A stretch of 64,000 bases of DNA, taken from assembly GCF_900101045.1 (NCBI RefSeq), contig NZ_FNFN01000001.1:62001-126000 (forward strand), read 5' to 3'. The notes beneath the pieces were generated by a model. The model saw only the letters and a program-made list of their open reading frames with translations. It had not been told where the DNA came from and did no database searches. Source of the stretch: Nocardioides sp. YR527 (GTDB lineage: Bacteria; Actinomycetota; Actinomycetes; Propionibacteriales; Nocardioidaceae). Below, one piece after another: positions 1 through 8,791 of this stretch. Every line of letters starts with the position of its first letter. Position 1 is the first letter of the stretch. Position numbers and translations under genes: made by a program.

Positions 1-794
1 ACCCAGCGCTCGACGGGGTGGTGACGCACGCTCGGGCGCAGGTACTGCGTGATCGTGATCAGCTCACAGCCGGCTGCGTGCAGGTCGCGCAGCGCCTCGG
101 AGACCTCTTCACGGGTCTCGCCCATACCGAGGATCAGGTTGGACTTGGTGACCAGGCCGAAGTCGCGGGCCTGGGTGATCACATCGAGGCTGCGCTCGTA
201 GCGGAACGCGGGCCGGATCCGCTTGAAGATCCGCGGGACGGTCTCGACGTTGTGGGCGAGCACCTCGGGGCGGGACTCGAAGACCTCCTGGAGGAGCTCC
301 GGGATGCCGTTGAAGTCGGGGATGAGGTTCTCGACGCCGGTCTCGGGGTTGAGCTCGTGGATCTGCTTGACCGTCTCGGCGTAGAGCCAGGCCCCGCCGT
401 CGGCGAGGTCGTCACGGGCGACGCCGGTGATCGTGGCGTACTTCAGGCCCATGGTCTGCACGGACTCGGCCACGCGGCGCGGCTCGTCGCGGTCGAGGTC
501 GGTAGGCTTGCCGGTGTCGATCTGGCAGAAGTCGCAGCGCCGGGTGCACTGGTCGCCGCCGATGAGGAAGGTGGCCTCGCGGTCCTCCCAGCACTCGAAG
601 ATGTTGGGGCAGCCGGCCTCCTGGCACACCGTGTGCAGGCCCTCGGACTTCACCAGCGCGGTGAGCTCCTTGTATTCGGGCCCCATCTTCGCTTTGGTCT
701 TGATCCACTCCGGTTTGCGTTCGATCGGAGTCTGCGCGTTGCGGACCTCGAGACGGAGGAGCTTGCGACCTTCTGGGGCAGGAGCTTGAGTCAC
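1..794 (-). CDS. lipA: Lipoyl synthase (C-terminus cut by window edge)
   Basis: Radical-SAM enzyme that inserts two sulfurs into protein-bound octanoyl groups to make lipoyl cofactor. The minus-strand frame starts at GTG 792-794 ([19 protein letters not shown]) and runs off the left end; the last visible residues, RYHPVERWV, fit the LipA C-terminal region, so probably few residues are missing. Both clusters are visible: the auxiliary N-terminal cysteines in [12 protein letters not shown] and the radical-[11 protein letters not shown] motif. It lies 82 bp downstream of lipB on the same strand, the usual actinobacterial lipB-lipA order, and supplies lipoate for the SucB lipoyl domains encoded nearby. 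Confidence 0.96.
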   Translation of the reverse strand, partial: MTQAPAPEGRKLLRLEVRNAQTPIERKPEWIKTKAKMGPEYKELTALVKSEGLHTVCQEAGCPNIFECWEDREATFLIGGDQCTRRCDFCQIDTGKPTDLDRDEPRRVAESVQTMGLKYATITGVARDDLADGGAWLYAETVKQIHELNPETGVENLIPDFNGIPELLQEVFESRPEVLAHNVETVPRIFKRIRPAFRYERSLDVITQARDFGLVTKSNLILGMGETREEVSEALRDLHAAGCELITITQYLRPSVRHHPVERW

Positions 795-876
795 CCCACA
801 AGGGTACGCCGCGTGGTGGTGGAACCTCGAAGGCAGGCGGCTACTGGTCGGTCACACCGATCGTCGCCGCCGCCGC

Positions 877-1614
877 TCAGCCCAGGCTGGGGGAGAGCAG
901 CGGAACCCGCGGAGTCTTCGCGGGGTCGGGCTTCGCCTCGAGGCTCGGGCCCTGCTCGTAGTCGCGCCAGGAGAGCATCTCCGCGATCTGCGCGTGGAGC
1001 ACCGGCATCGCCTCGGCGTTGCCGATCTGCCGCCCGGCCTCGATCGAGAGGGTGGTGACCCCGGCGTCGGAGATACCGCACGGCACGAACCGCTCGTACC
1101 AGCCCAGGTCGACGTCGCAGTTGAGCGCGATGCCGTGCATGGTCACGTGCTGGCTGACCCGCAGCCCGATCGCCCCCACCTTGCGCTCCAGGCGGCGTAC
1201 GCCGTCGGGGGTCTCGCCCGCGGGCAGCCACACGCCGCTGCGGCCCGGGACGCGGTAGGCGGTGACGCCGAACGCGGCACAGGTGCGGATCATCGCCTGC
1301 TCCAGGCGGCGTACGAAGTCGACGACCTTGACCTTCTCCGGCAGCCGGACGATCGGGTAGGCGACGATCTGGCCGGGGCCGTGGAAGGTCACCTCACCGC
1401 CGCGGTCGACGTCGATCACCGGCGCGCCGCCGGGATCCGCCGGCCGGTCCTCCGGCTTCGTACGCTTCCCCGCGGTGTAGGTCGGCGGGTGCTCGAGCAG
1501 CAGCACGGTGTCGGGCTCTTCGCGGTCCACGACGCGCTGGTGGATCTGCTTCTGCAGCTCCCAGGCGTCCAGGTAGTCGATCGTCCCGACCTCAACGAAG
1601 CGCAGCTCAGTCAC
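877..1614 (-). CDS. lipB: Octanoyl-[ACP]:protein N-octanoyltransferase
   Basis: Transfers octanoate from acyl-ACP to lipoyl domains, the first step of lipoyl synthesis. About 245 aa from GTG 1612-1614 (VTELRFVEVGTIDYLDAW). The LipB core HPPTYTAGKRT, RGGEVTFHGPGQIVAYPI (substrate-pocket segment), and KVGAIGLRV with HGIALNCDVDL (catalytic Lys/Cys region; here the family Cys lies in FVPCGI) are visible. A TTG further upstream at 1656 would add 14 residues that do not look conserved, so the GTG was chosen. Followed by lipA. Confidence 0.95.
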   Translation of the reverse strand: MTELRFVEVGTIDYLDAWELQKQIHQRVVDREEPDTVLLLEHPPTYTAGKRTKPEDRPADPGGAPVIDVDRGGEVTFHGPGQIVAYPIVRLPEKVKVVDFVRRLEQAMIRTCAAFGVTAYRVPGRSGVWLPAGETPDGVRRLERKVGAIGLRVSQHVTMHGIALNCDVDLGWYERFVPCGISDAGVTTLSIEAGRQIGNAEAMPVLHAQIAEMLSWRDYEQGPSLEAKPDPAKTPRVPLLSPSLG

Positions 1615-1756
1615 ACCCGCGATCGTACGCCGGGGCGGATAACGGTTTGGCGACAACCCCGCGAGGGTAAAGAGACTGTGCGCAGAATGCGCGTGCTTCG
1701 GCTGGCCGCGCTCGGGAGCGATCGGTCATCGGATCAGTCTTGAAAGGCACACAGAC

Positions 1757-2503
1757 GTGCGTACCACCCAGAACCGGCGCCGCCTCGCGGCGGCCGTCCT
1801 CGCCCTGACCGCGACCTGCACAGTTGCGGCGTGCGGTGGGACCGGCAGCGACGCGAAGGACGCGGATTCCGCGGCCGATGCCGCACCTTCGATCGAGCCC
1901 GGCACGACGCTGTCGGCGTCAGAGGCCACGAAGGTCGTGAAAGCGGCCGCCGAGTCCATGTCGACGGTCCATGTCGAGATGGAGATCAACGCCGTCGAGG
2001 AGGGCGAGAAGATCGCCGGCACCGGCGAAGGCGACTTCCAGCAGGACCCGATGGCCTTCCACGTGAAGGGCGAGATCCGCGGTGCCGACGAACCGAGCGC
2101 GGTCGAGTTCGTCATCCTCGACAACACCACGTACGCCAGCATGGACGGCGAGTGGGTGATGGGCGGATTCGCCAGCGTGATGTCCGCGATGATGCCGGCG
2201 CCCAACCTCTTCCTGGACTCCGTCACCCATGCGATCTCTGCCGACACCACGACGTACGTCGGGCAGGAGGCGATCGACGGTGTCGACACCGCCCACTACA
2301 CGTTCGCCGCGGGTGAGTCGGACTTCGGTGCGGAGGGCTCGACGGTCGATGTCAACGTCGACTCCGAGGGTCGGCTCGTGCGGATGAGGATGAACGGCGG
2401 CGACGCCGGGGAGATCGTCTTCGACCTGTCCGCTCACGGCGAGCCGGTGACCATCGCGAAGCCGAGCGGCAAGATCACCGACATGTCCGACATGGAGATG
2501 TAG
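1757..2503 (+). CDS. LppX/LprG-like lipoprotein
   Basis: 248-aa exported lipoprotein. GTG start with a Shine-Dalgarno-like GAAAGG at 1742-1747. N-terminus has basic MRTTQNRRR, a hydrophobic stretch and lipobox TVAAC with the lipidated Cys at about residue 26. The rest (residues 45-248) resembles the LppX/LprAFG family of lipid-carrier lipoproteins (SASEATKVVKAAAESMSTVHVEM, later VNVDSEGRLVRM). In mycobacteria these carry lipids or lipoglycans to the outer envelope; that role here is inference. The gene points toward sucB and shares a terminator-like hairpin with it. Confidence 0.78.
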   Translation: MRTTQNRRRLAAAVLALTATCTVAACGGTGSDAKDADSAADAAPSIEPGTTLSASEATKVVKAAAESMSTVHVEMEINAVEEGEKIAGTGEGDFQQDPMAFHVKGEIRGADEPSAVEFVILDNTTYASMDGEWVMGGFASVMSAMMPAPNLFLDSVTHAISADTTTYVGQEAIDGVDTAHYTFAAGESDFGAEGSTVDVNVDSEGRLVRMRMNGGDAGEIVFDLSAHGEPVTIAKPSGKITDMSDMEM

Positions 2504-2522
2504 CCGTCACCCGGTGAGATGA

Positions 2523-2557
2523 CGAGCGGCGCGGCCCCGTGGGGACCGCGCCGCTCG
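2523..2557. terminator. Bidirectional terminator-like hairpin
   Basis: 12-bp perfect arms at 2523-2534 and 2546-2557. The loop is itself self-complementary (CCCCGTGGGG), so the stem can extend past a one-base bulge. It sits between the convergent stops of the lipoprotein gene (2503) and sucB (2570). There is no U-tract, which is common in high-GC actinobacteria. Confidence 0.65.
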
Positions 2558-2569
2558 CTGCTTACCGGC

Positions 2570-4351
2570 TCAGAGCTCGAACTGAGCTGCCTCGAGGCGC
2601 TTCTTGACGTCCTGGAGGAAGCGGCCGGCGTCGGCGCCGTCGACCAGGCGGTGGTCGTAGGTCAGCGCGACGTTGACCATGTAGCGCACCGCGATCGTCT
2701 CGCCGAGGTCCGGGTCGTCGATGACGACCGGACGCTTCACGACAGCACCCGGTCCGAGGATGGCGACCTGCGGCTGGTTGATGATCGGGGTGTCGAAGAG
2801 CGCACCGAACGAACCCAGGTTGGTGATCGTGAAGGTGCCGCCGGAGAGCTCGTCCGGGGTGATCTTGTTGTTGCGCGTGCGGTCGGCCACGTCGGCGATC
2901 TTCTTCGCGATGCCGGCGATCGAGAGGTCGCCCGCGTCCTTGACGACGGGGGTGAGCAGACCCTTCTCGGTGTCGACGGCGAAGGCGATGTTCTCGCGGT
3001 CGTAGTAGGTGACCGTGCCGGCCTCGATGTCGATCCCGGCGTTGAGCTTCGGGTGCACCTTGAGCGCGTCGATCGCGGCCTTGGCGAAGAACGGCAGGTA
3101 CGTCAGCTTGACGCCCTCACGCTGCAGGAACCCGGCCTTGTTGGCCTCACGGAGGCGGGCGATGTTGGTGACATCGACCTCCATGACCTGGGTCAGCTGC
3201 GCCGCGGTGTGCAGCGACTCGGTCATCCGCTCGGCGATCACCTTGCGCAGACGCGAGATCTTCTCGGTGGTGCCACGCAGCGGCGACGGGGCCGCGGGGG
3301 CGGCGGACGCGGCCGGAGCGGCCGAGGCCGCCGGAGCTGCGGCAGCCGGGGCAGCGGCCGGAGCCGACTTCGCGGCCGCCGCCTGGAGGATGTCCTCCTT
3401 GCGGATGCGGCCGCCGACGCCCGAACCCTCGACGGTGTCGAGGTCGACGTTGTGCTGCGCCGCGAGCTTGCGTACGAGCGGGGTCACGTAGCCGCCGGGC
3501 TGGATGGCCGGGGAACCGTCGGTGGACGGCGCGGCGTGAGCCGGGGCGGCAGGAGCCGCAGCCGCAGGAGCCGCAGCGGCAGGAGCCGGAGCAGCGGGCG
3601 CAGCCGGAGCAGCGGGCGCAGCCGGAGCAGCAGGAGCGGCGGCGGCCGGAGCGGGCTCGGGCTCGGGAGTGGGCTCCGGGGCCGGGGCGGCGGGCGCGGG
3701 CTCGGCGGCCGGGGCGGCGCCGGCGTCACCGACGAGCGCCAGCACGGCGCCGACCTCGACGGTCTCGTCCTCGGCGACCTTGATCTCGAGCAGGGTGCCG
3801 GCGACCGGCGAGGGGATCTCGGTGTCGACCTTGTCGGTGGAGACCTCGAGCAGCGCGTCGTCGACGGCGACCGTGTCGCCGACCTGCTTGAGCCAGCGGG
3901 TGACGGTGCCCTCGGTGACCGACTCGCCCAGCGCGGGGAGAGCGACCTCGGTGGCGTTGCCGCCGGCAGCGGGCGCCGCAGCGGCAGGCGCGGCGGGAGC
4001 CTCGGGCTCGGCAGGAGCGGCCGGGGCCTCGGGCTCGGCAGCCGGAGCGGCAGCCTCGGGCTCGGCAGCGGGCGCGGCGGGCTCCGCCGGAGCGGCTTCG
4101 GCGCCGGCCTCGTCGGCAGCGCCGATGACGGCGAGCAGGCCACCGACCTCGACGGTGTCGTCCTCGGCAGCCTTGATCTCGAGCACGGTGCCCGCGACCG
4201 GCGAGGGGATCTCGGTGTCGACCTTGTCGGTGGAGACCTCCAGCAGGGCCTCGTCGACCGCAACCGTGTCGCCGACCTGCTTGAGCCAGCGGGTGACGGT
4301 GCCCTCGGTGACGGACTCGCCGAGTGCCGGGAGAGTTACTTCGGTGGCCAT
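2570..4351 (-). CDS. sucB: Dihydrolipoamide acyltransferase E2 (2-oxoglutarate/pyruvate dehydrogenase)
   Basis: 593-aa E2 core of a 2-oxoacid dehydrogenase complex, related to SucB and to M. tuberculosis DlaT. ATG 4349-4351 is preceded by GAAGGAA. Domains in order: lipoyl domain 1 (about residues 2-78, lipoyl Lys in STDKVDTE), an Ala/Pro/Glu-rich linker, a second near-identical lipoyl domain, a long Ala-Pro linker, the E3/E1-binding domain (about 285-320, [16 protein letters not shown]), another Ala-rich linker, and the catalytic acyltransferase domain ending with the [13 protein letters not shown] active-site motif near residue 566. The tandem lipoyl domains are close repeats at DNA level. 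Substrate specificity (succinyl or acetyl) cannot be told by eye. Neighbouring lipB/lipA provide the cofactor. Confidence 0.95.
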   Translation of the reverse strand: MATEVTLPALGESVTEGTVTRWLKQVGDTVAVDEALLEVSTDKVDTEIPSPVAGTVLEIKAAEDDTVEVGGLLAVIGAADEAGAEAAPAEPAAPAAEPEAAAPAAEPEAPAAPAEPEAPAAPAAAAPAAGGNATEVALPALGESVTEGTVTRWLKQVGDTVAVDDALLEVSTDKVDTEIPSPVAGTLLEIKVAEDETVEVGAVLALVGDAGAAPAAEPAPAAPAPEPTPEPEPAPAAAAPAAPAAPAAPAAPAAPAPAAAAPAAAAPAAPAHAAPSTDGSPAIQPGGYVTPLVRKLAAQHNVDLDTVEGSGVGGRIRKEDILQAAAAKSAPAAAPAAAAPAASAAPAASAAPAAPSPLRGTTEKISRLRKVIAERMTESLHTAAQLTQVMEVDVTNIARLREANKAGFLQREGVKLTYLPFFAKAAIDALKVHPKLNAGIDIEAGTVTYYDRENIAFAVDTEKGLLTPVVKDAGDLSIAGIAKKIADVADRTRNNKITPDELSGGTFTITNLGSFGALFDTPIINQPQVAILGPGAVVKRPVVIDDPDLGETIAVRYMVNVALTYDHRLVDGADAGRFLQDVKKRLEAAQFEL

Positions 4352-4579
4352 GAGTTCCTTCGTTCTACGTCTGTTCGTTGCTCTACTTGTATGTCCGGAC
4401 ACGCGCGCCACCACACCGAGCCCGAGGGCTCGACGAGGAGACTCCGTGAGAAGAGAGGCGCATCGGTCTGGGCCGACACCTGCCCGACGCACTCATGATG
4501 CCGCCGGAGGGGCGGCCAAGGGCGTCGATCACGTGGCCCATCTTGTCACTACCCTCGCAGCGCTGTGTCAACCGGACCA
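4352..4579. other. Intergenic gap pepA-sucB
   Basis: 228 bp between the pepA stop and the sucB start. I see no convincing gene or strong hairpin; it presumably holds the sucB promoter. The Shine-Dalgarno-like GAAGGAA of sucB lies at its left end. Confidence 0.5.
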
Positions 4580-6115
4580 CTACTGATCGGTAGCCATCTC
4601 GCGTACGTAGTCCACCAGTGTTGCCACCGCCACACCCGTGCCTCCGGGAGTGAGATGGCCCGAGGCGCCCCCACTGTTGAAGGAGGGTCCGGCGATGTCG
4701 AGATGGGCCCAGGGGAGACCGCCGGTGAACTCGCGCAGGAAGGCGGCCGCGTACAGCCCACCGCCCCAGCGGATCCAGTCGTGCTGGTTGAGGTCGGCCA
4801 CCTTGGAGGAACGGATTCGCTCGTCCATCCATTCCGGGATGGGCATCGGCCACATCTGCTCGCCGGCGACGTCGGCGGCGGCGAGGACGCGGTCGACGAC
4901 ATCCTCGGAGCCGAGTACGCCGCTGACCCGGTCACCCAGCGCCATCACCATGTGACCGGTGAGCGTGGCGACGTCGATGATCAGGTCCGGCGACACCTCG
5001 GTGGCGCGCACCAGAGCGTCGGCGAGGACCATCCGCCCCTCCGCGTCCATGTTGGAGACCTCGACGGTCGTGCCGCCGTAGTGGGTGACCACGTCGCCGG
5101 GCCGGTAGGACGAGCCGGAGACCATGTTCTCCGCCATCGGTACGAACGCGGAGACCTTCACCGGCAGCCCGAGGCGGGCGATCGCGAAGGTCGCCTGGGC
5201 CACCGCGGCCGCCCCGGCCATGTCCGACTTCATGGTGGACATCGAGCTGCCCGGCTTGATCGTGAGGCCGCCGGAGTCGAAGGTGATGCCCTTGCCGACC
5301 AGCGCGATGTGGCCGCGCGCGTCTTCGGGGGAGTAGGTGAGCTCGACCAGGCGCGGCGCGGCCGCCGAGCCCATGCCCACCGCGAGGATGCCGCCGCAGC
5401 CGAGCTCGGCGAGCTGCTCCTCGTCGTAGACGGTCGCCTCGACGCCCTCGACCAGCCCGGCCACGTGCGCGATGGCGTCGGCGAACGCCGGGGGAGTCAG
5501 GTCGGCCGGCGGGACGTTGACCCACTCGCGGGTGCCGGCGACCGCCTGGGCGAGGATCTGCGCCTCCTCGAAGGCGGTGATCGCGTCCGTACGTCGCGCG
5601 ATCGCGCTCAGGATCGCGACATCGCTCGGTCCGTTGCCCTCGGACTTGGCTGCGCCCGACTTGTAGGTCGTGTAGGTGTAGCCGCCGAGGAGATAGCCCT
5701 CGGTGACGGCCCGCACCAGATCGGGGGTGTCGGCCGGCAGGGAGACGGCGACGGAGGTGGCGTTGGGCACCGAGCGGGCAGCGGCGCCGGCGGCGCGGCG
5801 TACGGCATCGGTCGAGTACGTCCCGTCCGCACCCTGCCCGGAAGACGAGCGGGGCCCGAGCCCGACCAGCACGAGGAGCTGGGCGCCGATCTCGTCCCCG
5901 GCAGGCAGACGGGTGACCTCGCCGGCCTTGCCGCTGACGCCGAGCGTGGCGAGCATCCCCCGCCACCGGCGCCCGTAGGCGGCCTTGACGTCCTCTGCGC
6001 CGGCGGGCACCTCGACATCCTTCGCGCCCTGTCCGATGCCGACGACGACCGCCTCGGCACGGGTCTTGGCGGGGGAGGCGGTACGCAGCGTGTAGGTGAT
6101 GTCAGGCAGGGTCAC
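4580..6115 (-). CDS. pepA: Leucyl aminopeptidase (M17)
   Basis: 511-aa cytosolic M17 metallo-aminopeptidase that removes N-terminal residues from peptides. GTG start 6113-6115 (VTLPDITYTLRTASPAKTR). Metal and active-site segments are clear: LVGKGITFDSGGLTIKP near residue 272, SDMAGAAAVAQA, and the family signature VSNMDAEGRMVLADAL (usually NTDAEGRL) near 357. Same strand as sucB and lipB, separated from sucB by 228 bp. It is divergent from gcvT across 77 bp. The same neighbours occur in M. tuberculosis (pepB, dlaT, lipB, lipA, gcvT). Confidence 0.95.
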   Translation of the reverse strand: MTLPDITYTLRTASPAKTRAEAVVVGIGQGAKDVEVPAGAEDVKAAYGRRWRGMLATLGVSGKAGEVTRLPAGDEIGAQLLVLVGLGPRSSSGQGADGTYSTDAVRRAAGAAARSVPNATSVAVSLPADTPDLVRAVTEGYLLGGYTYTTYKSGAAKSEGNGPSDVAILSAIARRTDAITAFEEAQILAQAVAGTREWVNVPPADLTPPAFADAIAHVAGLVEGVEATVYDEEQLAELGCGGILAVGMGSAAAPRLVELTYSPEDARGHIALVGKGITFDSGGLTIKPGSSMSTMKSDMAGAAAVAQATFAIARLGLPVKVSAFVPMAENMVSGSSYRPGDVVTHYGGTTVEVSNMDAEGRMVLADALVRATEVSPDLIIDVATLTGHMVMALGDRVSGVLGSEDVVDRVLAAADVAGEQMWPMPIPEWMDERIRSSKVADLNQHDWIRWGGGLYAAAFLREFTGGLPWAHLDIAGPSFNSGGASGHLTPGGTGVAVATLVDYVREMATDQ

Positions 6116-6192
6116 GCCGTGCAGTCTAGGTGTGGCGCGCCCGGAGGGGGCGCGGACCGGGGAGTGTCGGCCTGGTGCGATAAGTTCGCGGT

Positions 6193-7335
6193 ATGGCTGA
6201 AGAGACCTCCACGGGGGGCGGGTCGGAGCTGCTCCAGTCCCCTCTGCACGAAAACCACGTCGGGCTCGGCGCGAAGTTCGGTGAGTTCGGCGGCTGGTCG
6301 ATGCCGCTGGAGTACTCCGGAGTCGTCAAGGAGCACACGGCGGTCCGTGAGGCGGTCGGCGTCTTCGATGTCAGCCACCTGGGCAAGGTCATGATCAGCG
6401 GGCCGGGTGCGGCCGACTTCGTCAACGCGTCCTTCACCAACGACCTCCACCGGATCAAGCCCGGCAAGGCCCAGTACACGCTGTGCTGCGACGAGGCGTC
6501 CGGCGGCATCGTCGACGACCTGATCGCCTACTACCGCGACGACGAGCACGTCCTGATCGTCCCCAACGCCGCCAACACCCCCGAGGTCGTACGCCGGCTC
6601 CAGGAGGCCGCGCCCGAGGAGATCAATCTCGTCGACCACCACCGCGACTACGCGGTGCTCGCCGTCCAGGGGCCGAAGTCGGACGAGCTGCTCGAGGCGG
6701 TCGGGCTGCCGGCCGGTCACGAATACATGTCCTTCGTGGAGGCAGCCGCTCCCGACGTACTCGGTGACGAGATCGGCGTCGTCGTGTGCCGCTCCGGCTA
6801 CTCGGGTGAGCGCGGCTACGAGCTGATCGTCGCCAACGAGGCCGCGGGCGCGCTCTGGGACGCGCTGCTGTCCCGGGGGGAGGAGCTGGGCGCGGTCCCG
6901 TGCGGCCTCGGCGCCCGCGACACGCTGCGTACGGAGATGGGCTACCCGCTCCACGGCCAGGACATCGCCCTCGACGTCACCCCCAACGAGGCCGGCCTCG
7001 GCTGGGCCGTCGGCTGGAAGAAGGACGCCTTCTGGGGCCGCGACAAGCTGGTCGCCGAGAAGGAGGCTGGCCCGAAGCGCGCCCTGCGCGGCATCGTCGC
7101 CGTCGGCCGCGGCATCCCACGCCCCCACATGACCGCCTCCCTGACCGCCGACGTGCCGGTCGGCGAGGTCACCTCCGGCACCTTCTCGCCCACGCTGAAG
7201 AAGGGTGTCGGCCTCGTGCTCGTCTCGACGACGGTCAACCCCGAGGCCGAGATCGGCATCGACGTACGCGGCCGCCGCGAGATCTTCCAGCTCACCAAGC
7301 CGCCCTTCGTCCCTTCGCACGTGCGGGAGGGCTGA
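6193..7335 (+). CDS. gcvT: Aminomethyltransferase (glycine cleavage T-protein)
   Basis: 380-aa T-protein that moves the aminomethyl carbon of glycine to tetrahydrofolate. ATG 6193. Seen: SPLHENHVGLGAKFGEFGGW and MPLEYSGVVKEHTAVREAVGVFDVSHLGK at the N-terminus, folate-binding and core segments DLIAYYRDDEHVLIVPNAAN and CRSGYSGERGYELI, and the C-terminal barrel with VGEVTSGTFSPTLKKGVGL. Length is normal. It is divergent from pepA. The gene for the following 85-aa protein starts inside the stop codon. No glycine-riboswitch structure is evident in the short 77-bp leader. Confidence 0.95.
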   Translation: MAEETSTGGGSELLQSPLHENHVGLGAKFGEFGGWSMPLEYSGVVKEHTAVREAVGVFDVSHLGKVMISGPGAADFVNASFTNDLHRIKPGKAQYTLCCDEASGGIVDDLIAYYRDDEHVLIVPNAANTPEVVRRLQEAAPEEINLVDHHRDYAVLAVQGPKSDELLEAVGLPAGHEYMSFVEAAAPDVLGDEIGVVVCRSGYSGERGYELIVANEAAGALWDALLSRGEELGAVPCGLGARDTLRTEMGYPLHGQDIALDVTPNEAGLGWAVGWKKDAFWGRDKLVAEKEAGPKRALRGIVAVGRGIPRPHMTASLTADVPVGEVTSGTFSPTLKKGVGLVLVSTTVNPEAEIGIDVRGRREIFQLTKPPFVPSHVREG

Positions 7336-7592
7336 TGAGCATCCCTGACGTTCCTTCGGTGTTCAAGCAGCCGTCGGCGGCCGACCGGCCGTGGTGGTGG
7401 CAGCTCGTCGACGCCTCGGGTGCCGAGGTGTCGGTCGACGGCGACCTCGCCGGCCAGCGCTTCGCCAACCAGAGCGACGCCGAGTCGTGGGTGGGCGAGG
7501 TCTGGCAGGACCTGCTGGACGCGGGCGTGGCCGCGGTGGTGCTCTTCGAGCACGACCGGCAGGTCTACGGCCCGATGAAGCTCACCGCCTGA
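7335..7592 (+). CDS. Small conserved-looking hypothetical protein coupled to gcvT
   Basis: 85 aa, MSIPDVPSVFKQPSAADRPW start. Its ATG overlaps the gcvT TGA by one base (7333-7337), which implies translational coupling. It is acidic and Trp-rich (PWWWQLVD, SWVGEVWQDLLD), with no signal peptide or membrane segment, and ends in VYGPMKLTA. I do not recognise a named domain. Its coupling suggests a role linked to, or expressed with, the glycine cleavage T-protein. It is followed by the large hairpin at 7610-7675. Confidence 0.8.
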   Translation: MSIPDVPSVFKQPSAADRPWWWQLVDASGAEVSVDGDLAGQRFANQSDAESWVGEVWQDLLDAGVAAVVLFEHDRQVYGPMKLTA

Positions 7593-7609
7593 CGCACATC
7601 GACGACCTG

Positions 7610-7675
7610 GCCCCTCAAGGGTCGAGGTGGTGGTCTCTTCGCTGGATGCGACCACCACCTTGACCCTTGAGGGGC
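7610..7675 (+). terminator. 26-bp-arm hairpin (terminator-like / repeat element)
   Basis: Arms 7610-7635 and 7650-7675 pair over 26 bp with a 14-nt loop. The only deviation is a G opposite T, which is a G-U pair in plus-strand RNA and an A-C mismatch on the other strand, so the structure favours the gcvT-sense transcript. It lies 18 bp after the stop of the 85-aa gene and before a separate gene, so termination or RNA 3' protection is likely. No U-tract. Confidence 0.7.
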
Positions 7676-7710
7676 ATTGTCGATGGTGTCCGGACCGTCA
7701 CGGTGGCGCC

Positions 7711-7719
7711 TGTGGATAA
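7711..7719 (-). other. DnaA-box-like 9-mer
   Basis: The plus strand reads TGTGGATAA, the complement of the consensus DnaA box TTATCCACA, 39 bp upstream of the GTG chosen for the next gene. A lone box outside any origin context; function is uncertain. Confidence 0.3.
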
Positions 7720-7757
7720 CTTCTGCAGGATTTGCGGGATTGTCCGATTCTGTCGGT

Positions 7758-8747
7758 GTGAACGCATCAGCTGGTTCCGAGCCGGTCCCTGGCGTCGACA
7801 AGTCCGCCGGGGTGCCGTTCGACCCGTTGCATCCGTTCACTCGAAAGCAGGGGCTGGCGGCGGGAATCACTCCGAACCGGCTCCGTGGGCCGGGGTTCGT
7901 ACGCCTGCACACGGGTGTCTTCGCGGCGGCGGACGTCGCGTTGACCCCGCTGATTCGCGCCGAAGCGGCGCTGATGACCTACGCCGACAGCGCCTTCGCC
8001 AGCCACGCCACCGCGGCCCGCATCGCGGGGCTTCCGCTGCCGGTGCTGCCGGGTGAGCACGTCACGGTGTTGGCACAGAAGGACCGTCACCGGCTCGCCG
8101 GGGTCGTATGTCATTGCGCGCCGAGGGCGGAGGTCAGGACCGTGAATGGTGTGCGGGTCTCGTTGATCGAGCAGAACTTCGTCGAGCTCGCCACGCTGCT
8201 CACGCTGGTCGACCTCGTCGTGGTCGGTGACCATCTGGTGCGGAAGAACCCCGGCGGGCTCGGTCGTCTTCAGCGTTACTGCGCGAAAGCCGCGGGCCCG
8301 GGGGCGGTGGCCGCACGTCGCGCACTGGCCTACGTACGTACCGGCGTCGACTCGCCGATGGAGACCCGGCTGCGAATGCTGATCGTCCTCGCCGGTCTCC
8401 CCGAGCCGTTGGTCAATCAGCTGGTCGGTGAGGAGAGCGAGCTCGACTTCCGCAAGTACGACATGTGCTGGCCGGCGATCAAGCTGATCGTCGAGTACGA
8501 CGGCCGGCAGCACGTCGAGCGCCAGGAGCAGTGGGAGTCCGACATCGACCGCCGGGAGAAGATCGACGACGACGGCTGGCGCATCCTCGTCTTCATCGCC
8601 AAGGACGTCTACAACACCCCGGGCAATACCTTGAACCGAATCCACCGCCAACTGCTGGCAAGGCGTCTCCCCGGCGTACCGACTCAACTGTCCCCGCAAT
8701 GGCAGATGCACTTCCCCGGCCGCCCCGCCCCTCAGGGGGCGATGTGA
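7758..8747 (+). CDS. DUF559-like / AbiEi-domain-type protein
   Basis: About 329 aa if it starts at GTG 7758 (VNASAGSEPVPGVDK); an upstream ATG at 7677 would place the start immediately after the long hairpin and is less likely. The N-terminal half (PFTRKQGLAAGITPNRLRGP, RLHTGVFAAADV, ASHATAARIAG) resembles the winged-helix part of actinobacterial proteins often labelled type IV TA AbiEi-domain. The C-terminal part (SPMETRLRMLIVLAGLPEP, ELDF, LIVEYDGRQHVER, DDDGWRILVF) has the DUF559/Vsr-like nuclease-fold pattern with D, E-x-D residues. Such genes are numerous singletons in actinomycetes with no proven function. No partner toxin is visible next to it. Confidence 0.7.
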   Translation: MNASAGSEPVPGVDKSAGVPFDPLHPFTRKQGLAAGITPNRLRGPGFVRLHTGVFAAADVALTPLIRAEAALMTYADSAFASHATAARIAGLPLPVLPGEHVTVLAQKDRHRLAGVVCHCAPRAEVRTVNGVRVSLIEQNFVELATLLTLVDLVVVGDHLVRKNPGGLGRLQRYCAKAAGPGAVAARRALAYVRTGVDSPMETRLRMLIVLAGLPEPLVNQLVGEESELDFRKYDMCWPAIKLIVEYDGRQHVERQEQWESDIDRREKIDDDGWRILVFIAKDVYNTPGNTLNRIHRQLLARRLPGVPTQLSPQWQMHFPGRPAPQGAM

Positions 8748-8791
8748 TGGTTGCCGATCGGCGCCGACGCACGCCGAGTAGCCTCGGGGCC

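Noticed and set aside
2519..4498. Long plus-strand open frame opposite sucB
   Set aside because: Antisense shadow of the sucB lipoyl/Ala-Pro region with Gly/Arg-rich low complexity and no ribosome site.
6116..6192. Glycine riboswitch before gcvT
   Set aside because: Only 77 bp and no aptamer-like conserved helices.
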